NCBI GenBank assembly: GCA_938084885.1
Contig: CALKGG010000040.1
Coordinates: 1-53,363, forward strand
Reading direction: 5' to 3'
From: an uncultured Acidimicrobiales bacterium
Lineage (GTDB): Bacteria > Actinomycetota > Acidimicrobiia > Acidimicrobiales > SHLQ01
Length of the DNA stretch: 53,363 bases
The notes under the pieces are model-generated. The model saw nothing but the letters and a program-made list of their open reading frames with translations, made no database searches and was not told the origin of the DNA. Made by a program: the position numbers and the translations under genes. Shown piece after piece: positions 1 through 8,880 of this stretch. The stretch's first letter is position 1; every line of letters starts with the position of its first letter.

Positions 1-5
1 GGTGA

Positions 6-43
6 GGAATTTCAACGAGCACAACTGGGGAATTTCAACGAGC
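6..43. repeat. 15-bp direct repeat at the window edge
   Basis: The 15-base word GGAATTTCAACGAGC occurs at 6-20 and again at 29-43, eight bases apart. The second copy includes the stop codon and last codons of the YihY/BrkB gene, so the first copy looks like a small tandem duplication of the gene end. No gene can be assigned to bases 1-34. Confidence 0.6.
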
Positions 44-961
44 GGCGTCAACTGTCCGAATTGCTGGCAAACCAGCAGTGACCCGAGCGTCATACACACG
101 CTTGCGACGCATAAACGCGTCGACCTCGGCCCCCAACAACACCCCGAGGGCCATATATTGCAGCCACAACAGCACCACGATGATCGTCGCCAACGTTCCA
201 TAGGTCTCGCCGTAGCTCCCAAAGTTCGACGACACCCAACCAAACAACGCCGAAATCACCAGCAACAACACTGCGGCCACAACGCCTCCCGGCGTAATGA
301 TTGGACTCGAGCCACCTGGCACCAACTCGTTTGCACGGTTGGCATCTTCGGCCGGTCCAAGACGAAACAAGGTGGACATTCCAGCAATCAACACCAAGAG
401 CAGCACCGGGAAACGAACAACGTTGATCAACGCGCTCACCGCCGAGTTGTCGATCACGTTACTGACCAGAGGCGGCAGGATCGACATGGCAAACACGGTG
501 GCGGCCAACAGCACAATGGCACCGAACATCAGCCCGACCGCCGTGAGCTTTTTGGTTACAAACGACCGCGTTTCGGTCCGGTCGAACACGATGTTGAGGC
601 CCTCCATGAAGTGACCGAGAGCACCAGACGCGCTCCATACCGCAGACGCAATGCCGATGACCGCCGCAATGCCTGCAGCTCCATCGTCGGCAATGATGTT
701 GTCGAGCTGGGTGAGCAGGAAGTTCGCTGTTTCTTCAGGGGCCGCTTCAAGCGCCGACGACGCCTCATCTCTTAGTATCTGTGGGTCGGCGACGAGACTC
801 GTAATGGCCACCGTTGCGGCGAGCGCTGGGATGGTGGCGATGAATCCAAAGAACGCCACACCAGCCGCAACGATGCTCAGCCGGTGTTCCTTCTTTCTGG
901 CGAGGACATCTTTGATCATGCTCGGTGGAGCCGTGGGATCAACAACCTTGGATTTTGCCAT
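35..961 (-). CDS. YihY/BrkB family inner-membrane protein
   Basis: A 308-residue membrane protein of the YihY/virulence factor BrkB family. After a cytoplasmic N-terminus (KSKVVDPTAPPSM) hydrophobic segments begin around residues 30-55 (VAAGVAFFGFIATIPALAA), and several more follow through residue 290. The family signature of an early Phe-rich helix and a late GTLATIIVVLLWLQYMALG segment is present. The family was once thought to be RNase BN; its real substrate is unknown, and transport or envelope roles have been proposed. The start was set at the ATG at 961 because AGGTGA lies six bases upstream and the longer reading frame adds only a low-complexity N-terminus that runs into the divergent neighbour. 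It faces away from the nucleotidase gene, separated by 44 bases. Confidence 0.9.
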   Translation of the reverse strand: MAKSKVVDPTAPPSMIKDVLARKKEHRLSIVAAGVAFFGFIATIPALAATVAITSLVADPQILRDEASSALEAAPEETANFLLTQLDNIIADDGAAGIAAVIGIASAVWSASGALGHFMEGLNIVFDRTETRSFVTKKLTAVGLMFGAIVLLAATVFAMSILPPLVSNVIDNSAVSALINVVRFPVLLLVLIAGMSTLFRLGPAEDANRANELVPGGSSPIITPGGVVAAVLLLVISALFGWVSSNFGSYGETYGTLATIIVVLLWLQYMALGVLLGAEVDAFMRRKRVYDARVTAGLPAIRTVDAAR

Positions 962-991
962 GATTTCACCTATCTGTCTTCCGAGTCCGAC

Positions 992-997
992 TACCGT
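992..997 (+). promoter_or_regulatory. TANNNT -10 candidate, nucleotidase gene
   Basis: TACCGT lies 8 bases before the ATG at 1006. This is one base longer than the strict 6-7 spacing seen elsewhere in the window, so the transcript would be leaderless or carry a one- or two-base leader. No Shine-Dalgarno sequence is visible. Confidence 0.4.
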
Positions 998-1005
998 CTC
1001 CCGCA

Positions 1006-1656
1006 ATGGAGCCCTTTGTATTTGGAGTTGATCTCGACGGTGTCTGCGGTGACTATACGCCAGCGTTCCGAACCGTTGCAGCACGGGAATTAGGAGTTCC
1101 CGAAGAGGAGCTTCCGCTCGAGCGGTCCTGGGACTTTCGCGAATGGAACCTCGAACGTGTCGGTGGCTTCGCGCGCCTGCATGCGCTCGCCGTATCCCAA
1201 GACCGAATCTTCGCGACGATGCCGCCGATCGATGGCGTCACCGACGCGCTGTGGAGGTTGTCCGACGCAGGTATTCACATCAGGGTGATCACCCATCGGC
1301 TCTACGTGAACTGGGGACACGCATCGGCAGTCGCGGACACTGTTGGATGGCTCGACAAACACCGGATCCCCTACCGAGACATCTGTTTCCTCGGCAACAA
1401 GCCCGATGTTGGAGCCGACGCCTACATCGACGACGGGCCCCACAACATCATTCAGCTGCGAGATGCTGGCTTCAACGCAATCGTGTTCGATCAGCCGTAT
1501 AACCAGGATCTCGACGGTCCCCGAGTTCGAACGTGGACCGAACTTGAAGACCTCATCATGACGCTGGCCGCCGACCGGCTCGGCGTCATGCAGCCCCAGC
1601 TACCGGGGGTCGATGCCGGCGCAGACCGGATCGATCGTTACCGGTCAGACTCTTAG
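1006..1656 (+). CDS. 5'(3')-deoxyribonucleotidase-like HAD phosphatase
   Basis: A 216-residue HAD-superfamily protein resembling the 5'-nucleotidase, deoxy (NT5C) group, which removes phosphate from (deoxy)nucleoside monophosphates. The nucleophile motif DLDGVCGDY is at residues 9-17 with the two aspartates at the expected +0/+2 positions. Motif II is probably the VITHR stretch near residue 96, and the acidic motif near residue 141 is YIDDGPHN, typical of the NT5C group rather than the usual GD. The ATG at 1006 is preceded by TACCGT rather than a ribosome-binding site. The stop codon TAG overlaps by two bases the stop codon of the convergent nucleotidyltransferase gene. The substrate is not determinable from sequence. 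Confidence 0.75.
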   Translation: MEPFVFGVDLDGVCGDYTPAFRTVAARELGVPEEELPLERSWDFREWNLERVGGFARLHALAVSQDRIFATMPPIDGVTDALWRLSDAGIHIRVITHRLYVNWGHASAVADTVGWLDKHRIPYRDICFLGNKPDVGADAYIDDGPHNIIQLRDAGFNAIVFDQPYNQDLDGPRVRTWTELEDLIMTLAADRLGVMQPQLPGVDAGADRIDRYRSDS

Positions 1657-2483
1657 CGGTGGGCGAGCTTGGCGCGAGCTGGCTCGAGGTCGTGCGGATT
1701 GGTGACACCAATCCATTCCTCTTGAGAGACAGGAACCTTCACCGATAGTTGCCCCTCGTTACGAAGCCGATCGACCACATCGGGCAAGAGGTATTCGGTC
1801 TTTGGTTCCTCGGAGAACTGCTCATAAAACTCGTCCCATTGCGTTGCGAGGTGACCAAAGAGCGAGTGTGAAAACCCGAACATGTTCATCGACACCATCG
1901 TGTCGTCGGCGAGTTCGCCGGCAGGGTCCTCTGAACGAATAACGCCATCTTCGGCGCGAGCAATGCCATGGGTTTCGGTGATCGACTCGAGGGCGTTGTC
2001 TTGAACAGCGCATACACCTCGCGAGACTGCGCCCTCGTCGGGCAACGTCTTTGCGAGCTGGAAGGCCACCAAGGCTGCGGTGTTGTCGTCAGCTCCATCG
2101 AGCGCGTCAGCGGCAAGTTGGAACGACGACGGCCCGTAGTAATCGTCGGCGTTGACGACGATAAAGGAGCCAGTGACGACGTCTTTGGTCGACAGGATCG
2201 CATGCGCGGTCCCCCACGGCTTCTCGCGCTGGGGGCCAAACTCGTCTTGGCGGACGAAGGCAAATCCGTCGAGCGAGCCGTACTGGCGCTCCAGATGCGC
2301 CTGGACATCTGCTTCGATGTCGGAGCGGATGATCAAAACCACCTGCGAACAGCCAGCGGCGCGGGCGTCTTTGATGGCGAAATCGAGGAAGGCTTCACCA
2401 TTCGGCCCCACTTCGACAAGCTGTTTGGTTCCACCGAAGCGGCTTCCGAGTCCGGCGGCCATGATCACAAGAGAAAGATCCAT
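1653..2483 (-). CDS. Nucleotidyltransferase family protein (NTP transferase)
   Basis: A 276-residue GT-A-fold nucleotidyltransferase. The N-terminal nucleotide-binding motif MAAGLGSRFGGTKQLVEVG is at residues 8-26, and the metal-binding Asp motif VVNADDYYG is near residue 110, preceded by WGTAHAIL, which is typical of sugar-1-phosphate nucleotidylyltransferases. The GGTKQL variant differs from the GTxxxPK of GlmU/RfbA enzymes, so the sugar or alcohol acceptor is uncertain. There is no left-handed beta-helix domain. It is divergent from the Cof-type HAD gene and convergent with the nucleotidase, sharing two stop-codon bases with it. An operon partner that would reveal the pathway is absent. 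Confidence 0.8.
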   Translation of the reverse strand: MDLSLVIMAAGLGSRFGGTKQLVEVGPNGEAFLDFAIKDARAAGCSQVVLIIRSDIEADVQAHLERQYGSLDGFAFVRQDEFGPQREKPWGTAHAILSTKDVVTGSFIVVNADDYYGPSSFQLAADALDGADDNTAALVAFQLAKTLPDEGAVSRGVCAVQDNALESITETHGIARAEDGVIRSEDPAGELADDTMVSMNMFGFSHSLFGHLATQWDEFYEQFSEEPKTEYLLPDVVDRLRNEGQLSVKVPVSQEEWIGVTNPHDLEPARAKLAHR

Positions 2484-2561
2484 ACCCCATTAGATAGCCG
2501 GAACCAGCAACAAAGTCGCGGCAATCGAAACGAAAGACGCCGCCGATACCGTAAACAACGT

Positions 2562-3383
2562 ATGGATATCGATGCGGTCATTACCGATCTCGACGGAACC
2601 TTCTGGTCACCAACGTCGCAGATTCACCCCCGGAGCCTTGAGACGGTTTCCCTTCTCGATGCCCATGGCATCCCACTCGTGATCGCCACCGGTAGGCGGG
2701 GCCGGGGCACACATCACGGTCTTGCCCCGTACGGTTTGGCAACCCGACCAGCGATCCTGATGAACGGCGCGATCGTTCGCGAGTCGCTCGATGGTGTGTC
2801 GATCGCAGCCCGGGGAATCGACCAGCGCGCTGCGCTGTCGGTGCTTGGCGAGTTCCGACAGGCCGGCCTTGAACCAGTGGTGTACATCGACGACGCCGCC
2901 AACGACATGCTCATTGGCGACGACAGTGCTGCGGGAGCGGCATATCTCGCGACGACGGTCGGCTACTCCCGCGTCCACGACCTCGAGGCCGCCATGGCTG
3001 CATCGACCGTCACGGGGTTCGGGGCATTTGGCTACCCGCACGAACAACTCGAACCCATCTGTGCAGCGATCAACAACAGTGCCAACGCAACTGCGGTGAT
3101 CGGCGTCTCGCTGATCGAAGGTGGACATGGACTGATGGTCCAGCCGCACGGAATTCACAAACAGATCGGCATCGACATCTGGTGTGCGCACACCGGCGTC
3201 GACATTTCGAGACTAGCCGTCGTCGGCGACGGCCATAACGACATCGAGATGCTGCAGGCTGCGAAGATCGCCATCGTTCCAAACAACGCGCCACCTGAAA
3301 TACTCGAACTCGCCGACGCAACCATTCCTCCGAATGAGGACGGCGGATGGGAACATCTGCCGCGCATTCTGGGGTTAACGTGA
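2562..3383 (+). CDS. Cof-type HAD-IIB phosphatase
   Basis: A 273-residue HAD-superfamily hydrolase of the Cof/YidA type. Motif I is DLDGTFW (residues 7-13), motif II is VIATGRRGRG (about residue 40), and the C-terminal acidic motif is VVGDGHNDIEML (about residue 224), with a C2 cap domain between. Such enzymes dephosphorylate sugar phosphates, FMN or pyridoxal phosphate; the substrate is not visible here. The start was placed at the ATG at 2562 because the upstream reading frame is the antisense of the nucleotidyltransferase gene. TACCGT lies nine bases upstream. The next gene begins four bases after its stop, so the two are probably co-transcribed. Confidence 0.85.
   Translation: MDIDAVITDLDGTFWSPTSQIHPRSLETVSLLDAHGIPLVIATGRRGRGTHHGLAPYGLATRPAILMNGAIVRESLDGVSIAARGIDQRAALSVLGEFRQAGLEPVVYIDDAANDMLIGDDSAAGAAYLATTVGYSRVHDLEAAMAASTVTGFGAFGYPHEQLEPICAAINNSANATAVIGVSLIEGGHGLMVQPHGIHKQIGIDIWCAHTGVDISRLAVVGDGHNDIEMLQAAKIAIVPNNAPPEILELADATIPPNEDGGWEHLPRILGLT
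3376..3381 (+). promoter_or_regulatory. Possible TANNNT -10 inside the HAD stop region
   Basis: TAACGT is six bases before the ATG at 3388 and overlaps the stop codon of the preceding gene. A GAGG sequence lies in the same gap, so initiation may instead be by ordinary read-through transcription. Confidence 0.25.
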
Positions 3384-3387
3384 GGCG

Positions 3388-4254
3388 ATGACCACCGTTG
3401 GATTTATCGGACTCGGCGCTATGGGCTACCCCATGGCCGCAAACCTTCTCGCGCACGGCCACGATGTCCGCGTCTACAACCGCACGGCGGACGTCGCCGA
3501 ACGCTTCTGCGCCGAACACCCTCGTGCGACGCACGCTGCAAGCCCACGAGATGCCTGCGACGGAGCAGACGTTGGCGTGCTCATTGTTGGGAACGATGAC
3601 AGTGTTCGCGCCGTTGCACTGGGTACTGACGGTGCGCTTGCTGGGCTGGCGGCAGGAACGGTGCTCATCGATCACACCACTGCCTCGGCGACCGTTGCCG
3701 AAGAGCTGGCTGCCGCAGCGAGCGCCGTCGGCGTCGGCAGTCTCGACGCACCGGTGTCGGGAGGCGAAGCAGGAGCGATCAACGGCGTTCTCACGATCAT
3801 GTGTGGCGGCGACCAGGAAACATTCGACGCGGCACTACCCGTCCTTCTCGCGTACTCGAAAACCCGGACGCTGATCGGCCCAACCGGCAGTGGACAGCGC
3901 ACAAAGATGGTCAACCAAGTAGCCATCGCGGGCCTCATCCAAGGCCTTTCTGAGGCGCTCAACCTGGGTATGGCAGCGGGGCTCGACATGGACAAAGTTC
4001 TCGCCACCATTGCCGATGGCGCGGCAGGCTCCTGGCAGATGAGCAACCGCGGCAAGACCATGGTCGACGGTACGTTCGATTTCGGCTTCGCCATCGAATG
4101 GATGATCAAAGACCTTGGCATTGCACTGGCCGAAGCAGAGCGCCTCGGTGCTGCGACACCGATCGCCACCCAGGTCACCGACTTCTACCGAGAACTCAAC
4201 TCGAGCGGCGATGCCCGCAGCGACACCTCCGCGCTGATCAAGCGTCTGCGCTAA
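3388..4254 (+). CDS. NAD(P)-dependent beta-hydroxyacid dehydrogenase
   Basis: A 288-residue member of the 3-hydroxyisobutyrate/tartronate semialdehyde reductase family, which oxidises beta-hydroxyacids or reduces the matching semialdehydes with NAD(P). The dinucleotide-binding motif GFIGLGAMGYPMAANL is at residues 5-20. The substrate-binding motif DAPVSGGEAGA is near residue 117, and the catalytic lysine lies in GSGQRTKMVNQ near residue 172. The C-terminal all-alpha domain is complete (IEWMIKDLGIAL). Length matches the family. The exact substrate (3-hydroxyisobutyrate, glycerate or glyoxylate derivatives) cannot be told from sequence. It follows the HAD gene by four bases and precedes mycothione reductase by 55 bases on the same strand. 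Confidence 0.88.
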   Translation: MTTVGFIGLGAMGYPMAANLLAHGHDVRVYNRTADVAERFCAEHPRATHAASPRDACDGADVGVLIVGNDDSVRAVALGTDGALAGLAAGTVLIDHTTASATVAEELAAAASAVGVGSLDAPVSGGEAGAINGVLTIMCGGDQETFDAALPVLLAYSKTRTLIGPTGSGQRTKMVNQVAIAGLIQGLSEALNLGMAAGLDMDKVLATIADGAAGSWQMSNRGKTMVDGTFDFGFAIEWMIKDLGIALAEAERLGAATPIATQVTDFYRELNSSGDARSDTSALIKRLR

Positions 4255-4309
4255 CTGACATCCACAACCTCGACCTCCCCCACCGACCTCTAAGCGAAAC
4301 GCACGAACT

Positions 4310-5692
4310 ATGACGAACCACTTTGAACTCCTCATCATCGGAACCGGATCTGGCAACTCGATCCTGACCCCCGACTTCGACGACCACTCGGTGGCGATCA
4401 TCGAGCGCGGCCCGTTCGGCGGCACGTGTCTCAACGTTGGATGTATCCCATCGAAGATGTTCGTCTATGCAGCCGACATGGCGTACCACGCACAATTCGA
4501 CGGGCCCCGTTTAGGTGTCCATACGAGCTTTGATGGAGTCGATTGGCCAGCGATTCGCGATCGCGTCTTCGGCCGAATCGACCCCATTGCTGAAGGCGGC
4601 GAACGCTACCGATCCGACGAGCAAGAGAACGTAACCGTGTTTCGGGGCTCGGCTTGTTTCACCGGCGACAAGGTAATCGAAGTTGCCATGAATGACGGCA
4701 GCACTGAAGTCGTGACCGCTGACCGGATCGTCCTCGCTGCGGGTGCCCGAGTATCGGTCCCTCAGATGATCATCGACTCCGGCGTCGACTTCCACACATC
4801 CGACACGATCATGAGAATCGACGAACTGCCCGAACATCTCATCGTGTTGGGTGGCGGCTACATCGGCGCGGAGCTCGGAAATGTGTTCGGCTCGCTCGGC
4901 GTCAAGGTCACCATCCTCAACCGCAGCGATCAGCTCATCCGCTTCGAGGATCCCGACATTTCCAGCCGCTTCACAAGCGCCTACTCGGACCGATTCGATG
5001 TCCGCCTCAAGACGAGTCTCGTCTCGCTCACGCAGGACGGAGACAACATTGCGGTCACGATCGACCAGGGCAATGGTCACGAGGTCATCACCGGTGACGC
5101 GTTTCTCGTGGCGACCGGGCGCGTCCCCAATGGCGACGAACTCAACGTCACCGCAACCGGCGTCGAACTCAACGACAGCGGCTACGTCGTGACCAATGAG
5201 TTTCTCCAAACCGCGCACCCCGACATTTGGGCGCTCGGCGACATCACGAACCCACAACAGCTCAAACACCTCGCGAACATCGATGCGCGGGCAGTGGCAC
5301 ACAACCTCGCGAATCCAGACGACCTTCGGTCCATCGACCGCAGCTGCGCCCCCCACGCCGTATTTGGGCATCCCCAGGTGGCCTCTGTTGGTCTGACCGA
5401 GCCTCAAGCTATCGAGGCCGGCTACAACATCGTCACGACGCTCCATGAGTTCGCCAGCGCTGCATACGGGTGGGCAATGGAAGACACCACGAGCGCGTGC
5501 AAGCTTGTCGCCGACGCCGACACTCGTCTTTTACTCGGGGCGCACATCATTGGCCCTCAGGCATCAACTCTTATCCAACAGCTCATCCAAGGCATGGCCT
5601 TTGGCACCACGGTCGATCAAATGGCCCGTGACCAGATCTACATCCATCCGGCACTCACCGAAGTCGTCGAGCAGGCCCTGCTCAACTTGTAA
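4310..5692 (+). CDS. mtr: Mycothione reductase
   Basis: A 460-residue flavoprotein disulfide reductase that reduces oxidised mycothiol (mycothione) with NADPH in the cytoplasm. The FAD-binding IIGTGSGNS is at residues 9-17 and the redox-active disulfide motif GGTCLNVGCIPSKMF at residues 37-51. The NADPH-binding GGGYIGAELGNVFGSLG is near residue 182. The C-terminal active-site HPALTEVVEQALL supplies the His-Glu pair. The GTGSGNS start, FGRIDPI, YHTSD-like FHTSDTIMRI and YGWAMEDT segments are those of mycothione reductase rather than lipoamide or glutathione reductases. Mycothiol is confined to Actinomycetota, so this gene is a strong taxonomic marker. No msh genes are in the window. Confidence 0.93.
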   Translation: MTNHFELLIIGTGSGNSILTPDFDDHSVAIIERGPFGGTCLNVGCIPSKMFVYAADMAYHAQFDGPRLGVHTSFDGVDWPAIRDRVFGRIDPIAEGGERYRSDEQENVTVFRGSACFTGDKVIEVAMNDGSTEVVTADRIVLAAGARVSVPQMIIDSGVDFHTSDTIMRIDELPEHLIVLGGGYIGAELGNVFGSLGVKVTILNRSDQLIRFEDPDISSRFTSAYSDRFDVRLKTSLVSLTQDGDNIAVTIDQGNGHEVITGDAFLVATGRVPNGDELNVTATGVELNDSGYVVTNEFLQTAHPDIWALGDITNPQQLKHLANIDARAVAHNLANPDDLRSIDRSCAPHAVFGHPQVASVGLTEPQAIEAGYNIVTTLHEFASAAYGWAMEDTTSACKLVADADTRLLLGAHIIGPQASTLIQQLIQGMAFGTTVDQMARDQIYIHPALTEVVEQALLNL

Positions 5693-5847
5693 ATCGCGTC
5701 GTCGCGACACTTTTTGGTGTTTCGCGGCGAATTTCTCTGAATATCTGCCGTTTTGTGCCCCTGGCGGGACAAAAGACCTATAGGCGACCCCCCAAGTTGA
5801 CCGACGTGACATAGGACAAGTCACTCGAACAACCGGGAGCCGCCACG
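5693..5847 (+). promoter_or_regulatory. Intergenic region before the conservon, with hairpin
   Basis: This 155-base gap holds a likely hairpin at 5751-5774: TTTTGT-G-CCC, loop CTGGC, then GGG-ACAAAA, a nine-base-pair stem with one bulged G. It sits after mtr, so it may act as a terminator, although no downstream T-run exists in the plus direction. A GTGAC-N9-GTCAC inverted pair lies just before the cvnA ribosome site (GGGAG about ten bases before the ATG at 5848). No convincing -35/-10 pair could be chosen. Confidence 0.35.
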
Positions 5848-8800
5848 ATGGCCAATCCGAATGATGCACAACAGGATGGAGCGGGCGCGCCAACGTCTGC
5901 CGATGATCGCTTCGCTGCGCTCGTCAATCAAAGTCGGGGCCTCCGATCGGACGTCACGGGTGAATCCGTCGCCGGCGAGTCGCTCCTCGACAAAGCCGTG
6001 AAGCTCAAGCCGATCCGTCGGCGCTTCATGACCAACGTGCTTCCTATCATGCTGATCCCGCTGGTACTCCTCGGATTCCTCGCCGTTGCAGGCCTTGGAG
6101 TCCTCGGTAGCCGAACAAACGAAGCAGTGGACACCACTGACGACATCCTCGCCGAGCACAACTCGGTGATCTCCACCACCATGGGCGTTGCATCCGATGG
6201 TGCTGTTGCATCGCTGAACCGTTTCATGTTCGATTGGTTCGATCGCGTCGACGGCATCGAGACCGCCGAGCTCGACGCCGGGGCACTCGCCACCGAGCTC
6301 GAGAACGCCACCACGCCAAACATTGCACGGGCACAAGAGAACGTTCAGGTCGTGCTCACCAGCGTCAACGGCGAATTGCTGAGCCACTCGCATCCAAACC
6401 CAGAACGCAACGACGATTTCTCGACCGCCGAATGGGTTGAGCGAGCTCGAATCGCCGATCAGTTCCGTTCCTTTGTCGACGATGGAGAACACGTCCCATC
6501 GTTCGAGTTCTCCCGCAGCCTCGACGACGGCAACATCGTGCGAGTCCGCGTCCCGTTTGAGAACGTCCAAGATCATCTCGACCGCTCGGTCCTTGGTGAG
6601 GACTTCGACCTGGTGCTCATCGACAACGCCGCAAACGTCTTGCTTGGAGACACGTCAACCAACCACGAACCATCGAGCCTGTTCCGCAACTTCAGCAACC
6701 TCGAGGTCCTTGCCCAAGACGATGCAATGATGGATTCCGCGGTCAACTTCGATGCCATGTCTGACGGCTTTGTCGACAACGAAGAACGGGTGACCTCAAC
6801 GTCGTCGGTTCTGCAGAACATCGACGCCCGAGCCTTTCCGTTCCCTGGCATTTCGTGGGACATCCAAGCCACCGAGCCACTCGACTCGATTAGCCGCTCG
6901 CTCCTCAGCTTCCGCGATGTTGCTGAGGACGTAAACGAACAACAGCGAGTGCTCTCGTACGGTATTGGCCTCATCATGGTCGTCTCGGTCATCGCAGCGT
7001 TCTTCGCCCTCCGATATGCCGCTCGCCAGATCACCAGGCCGGTCGAGCAACTCTCGGTTCAGGCCCAGACCGCCGCCGACGTTGGAATCCCAGCGGTCGT
7101 CGAAGCAGCTCGAACCTCCGATGAGCTTCCCGAGCTCGACGAGTTCGCTGTGGATAGCAACGATGAGCTCGCCATCCTTGCCGCATCGCTCAACACCATG
7201 CAGGGCGCCGCAGTTGACCTTGCTGCTGGCCAGGCGCAATTGCGACGCCAGAACGTTTCGCGCACATTCGTCAGCCTCGGCCGTCGAAACCAGAACCTGC
7301 TGAACCGTCAGCTCGAGTTCATCGAGGAGCTCGAACAGCAAGAGCGCGACGCTGATGCGCTGGAGAACCTCTTCCGTCTTGATCATCTCGCGACCCGCAT
7401 GCGCCGTAACGCCGAGAACCTCCTTGTTCTTGCCGGTGAGCAGACGCCACGTCGTTGGGGCAAGCCCATTGCTGTGCGTGACGTGCTCCGTGCAGCAGCA
7501 TCAGAGATTGCTGATTACCGTCGTGTCCGCCTCGGCGATATCGACGAGGCAACCGTGTCTGGCAACCTCGCAACCGACCTCTCGCATCTCTTTGCCGAGT
7601 TGTTGGAGAACGCCGGCAGCTTCTCTCCGCCGACCACGCCAATCGAGGTCTTTGGTCAGCAGACCGACACCCATTACCGCCTGGCGATCGTCGATCAAGG
7701 CATTGGCATGGACGATGAGTCGCTCGCGCAGGTCAATGAGCGACTCGAGAACCCGGTCGATTTCGCCGATGCTCCTTCGGCGTACCTTGGCCTCTTCGTG
7801 GTTGGTCGTCTCTCCCAAGAAATGGGTGTTACGGTCCGCCTGTCGAGTGCAGATCCAACCGGCGAAGGACTTCGCCGAGGAACGATTGCATTTATCGACT
7901 TGCCAAACGCGCTGCTCAGCCAAGACGTTGCATCGGTTGTCCAGACCGATGAGAAGGCGTCGGAGGCTGTTGCTCGCCGTACCGATGAGTTTGACGCGGC
8001 CCAGTCTGAGTCCAGCACCGGCGCCACCGTCTTTGCCGCTCCCGGAACCGCTGCACCAGCGCCCGAGACAACACTTCCTGAAACAGTCGAACCCGCAGTC
8101 GTTGCACCGGCCCCCGTTGCCGAGGCCGCGCAGGTCGAGGCACCAGAAACCACAAGCGCAGGCTTCCCCAAGCGCGCCAAGGGCTCGACGACGGTTAAGA
8201 CAATCCCAGATACCTTCGTCTCCGCTACTCCTGTCGACGCCACACCCGCCGCCGAAGCCGCACCCGTCGCCGAAGCCCAAACCGCCGGCCTGGCCCCAGC
8301 AACCGATGAGGCCGTGACACCGGCGGGCTTCCCCAAGCGCGCCAAGGGAGCAACGAGCGTCAAGACCGAACCCGACAAGTTCGTTTCTGACACGCCCGCC
8401 ATCGCAGGCGACGTCGACGCCGAACGTGGCCCGACCGCGAAGGCTCCGCGTAAACGAGACCCGAACATCTCGGCTGTTGCCCTGGTCAACAAAGCCAAGC
8501 AACAGGCTCGGGCGACCGCAGCTGCCGAAACAGCTGCTGTTGCCGCTGCCGAAATCACTCCGGACTCAACCGCACCGGCCGCTCCAACTGGGGCCACCAC
8601 AGCTGCGGGATTCCCTAAGCGAGGCGAATCGACCACAACATCATCGATCCCAAAGCCAACCGAAGATCGAACTGCAGCACCGGTGCGAACTCGTGATGCA
8701 GACCACGTAAAGAACTCTCTGATGAGCTACCGAGCCGCTGTACAGCGCGGCCGGAACCAAGGAGAAGAGGCAGAGATGCCCGCCGCAGTTGTTGAGCCAG

Positions 8801-8880
8801 CCACCGTTGGCGCAGCACATCAGACCGGCGAAATGCAAGACCAAGACAATCACCACGCACGACCAGGGAGTGCCTCATGA
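5848..8880 (+). CDS. cvnA: Conservon sensor histidine kinase CvnA
   Basis: A 1010-residue membrane kinase that heads a four-gene conservon. Transmembrane helix 1 is at about residues 62-87, followed by an extracytoplasmic sensor region of about 280 residues. Helix 2 is at about 369-391, then a HAMP-like linker. The dimerisation helix carries the phospho-acceptor His at about 513 (FRLDHLATRMRRNAENLL). The ATPase domain has the N box ELLENAGSFSPP (about 584), DQGIGMD (about 616) and GLFVVGRLSQ. A long Ala/Pro/Glu-rich tail (about 690-1000) contains three GFPKR motifs and ends with YRAAVQRGRNQGEE, resembling the GLPRR and FQRG tail of Streptomyces CvnA. In that family the kinase is thought to act on the partner GTPase module rather than a classical response regulator; none is encoded nearby. 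Confidence 0.9.
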   Translation: MANPNDAQQDGAGAPTSADDRFAALVNQSRGLRSDVTGESVAGESLLDKAVKLKPIRRRFMTNVLPIMLIPLVLLGFLAVAGLGVLGSRTNEAVDTTDDILAEHNSVISTTMGVASDGAVASLNRFMFDWFDRVDGIETAELDAGALATELENATTPNIARAQENVQVVLTSVNGELLSHSHPNPERNDDFSTAEWVERARIADQFRSFVDDGEHVPSFEFSRSLDDGNIVRVRVPFENVQDHLDRSVLGEDFDLVLIDNAANVLLGDTSTNHEPSSLFRNFSNLEVLAQDDAMMDSAVNFDAMSDGFVDNEERVTSTSSVLQNIDARAFPFPGISWDIQATEPLDSISRSLLSFRDVAEDVNEQQRVLSYGIGLIMVVSVIAAFFALRYAARQITRPVEQLSVQAQTAADVGIPAVVEAARTSDELPELDEFAVDSNDELAILAASLNTMQGAAVDLAAGQAQLRRQNVSRTFVSLGRRNQNLLNRQLEFIEELEQQERDADALENLFRLDHLATRMRRNAENLLVLAGEQTPRRWGKPIAVRDVLRAAASEIADYRRVRLGDIDEATVSGNLATDLSHLFAELLENAGSFSPPTTPIEVFGQQTDTHYRLAIVDQGIGMDDESLAQVNERLENPVDFADAPSAYLGLFVVGRLSQEMGVTVRLSSADPTGEGLRRGTIAFIDLPNALLSQDVASVVQTDEKASEAVARRTDEFDAAQSESSTGATVFAAPGTAAPAPETTLPETVEPAVVAPAPVAEAAQVEAPETTSAGFPKRAKGSTTVKTIPDTFVSATPVDATPAAEAAPVAEAQTAGLAPATDEAVTPAGFPKRAKGATSVKTEPDKFVSDTPAIAGDVDAERGPTAKAPRKRDPNISAVALVNKAKQQARATAAAETAAVAAAEITPDSTAPAAPTGATTAAGFPKRGESTTTSSIPKPTEDRTAAPVRTRDADHVKNSLMSYRAAVQRGRNQGEEAEMPAAVVEPATVGAAHQTGEMQDQDNHHARPGSAS
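8161..8622 (+). repeat. Three GFPKR motifs in the CvnA tail
   Basis: The tail of CvnA encodes AGFPKRAKG at about 8158, AGFPKRAKG at about 8323 and AGFPKRGES at about 8605. After the first two copies similar text follows (STTVKTIPDTFVS versus ATSVKTEPDKFVS), so the unit is about 18-20 residues and has been duplicated. The spacers are low-complexity Ala/Pro/Glu. Such short basic motifs in disordered tails are typical docking sites; that role is inference. Confidence 0.7.
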
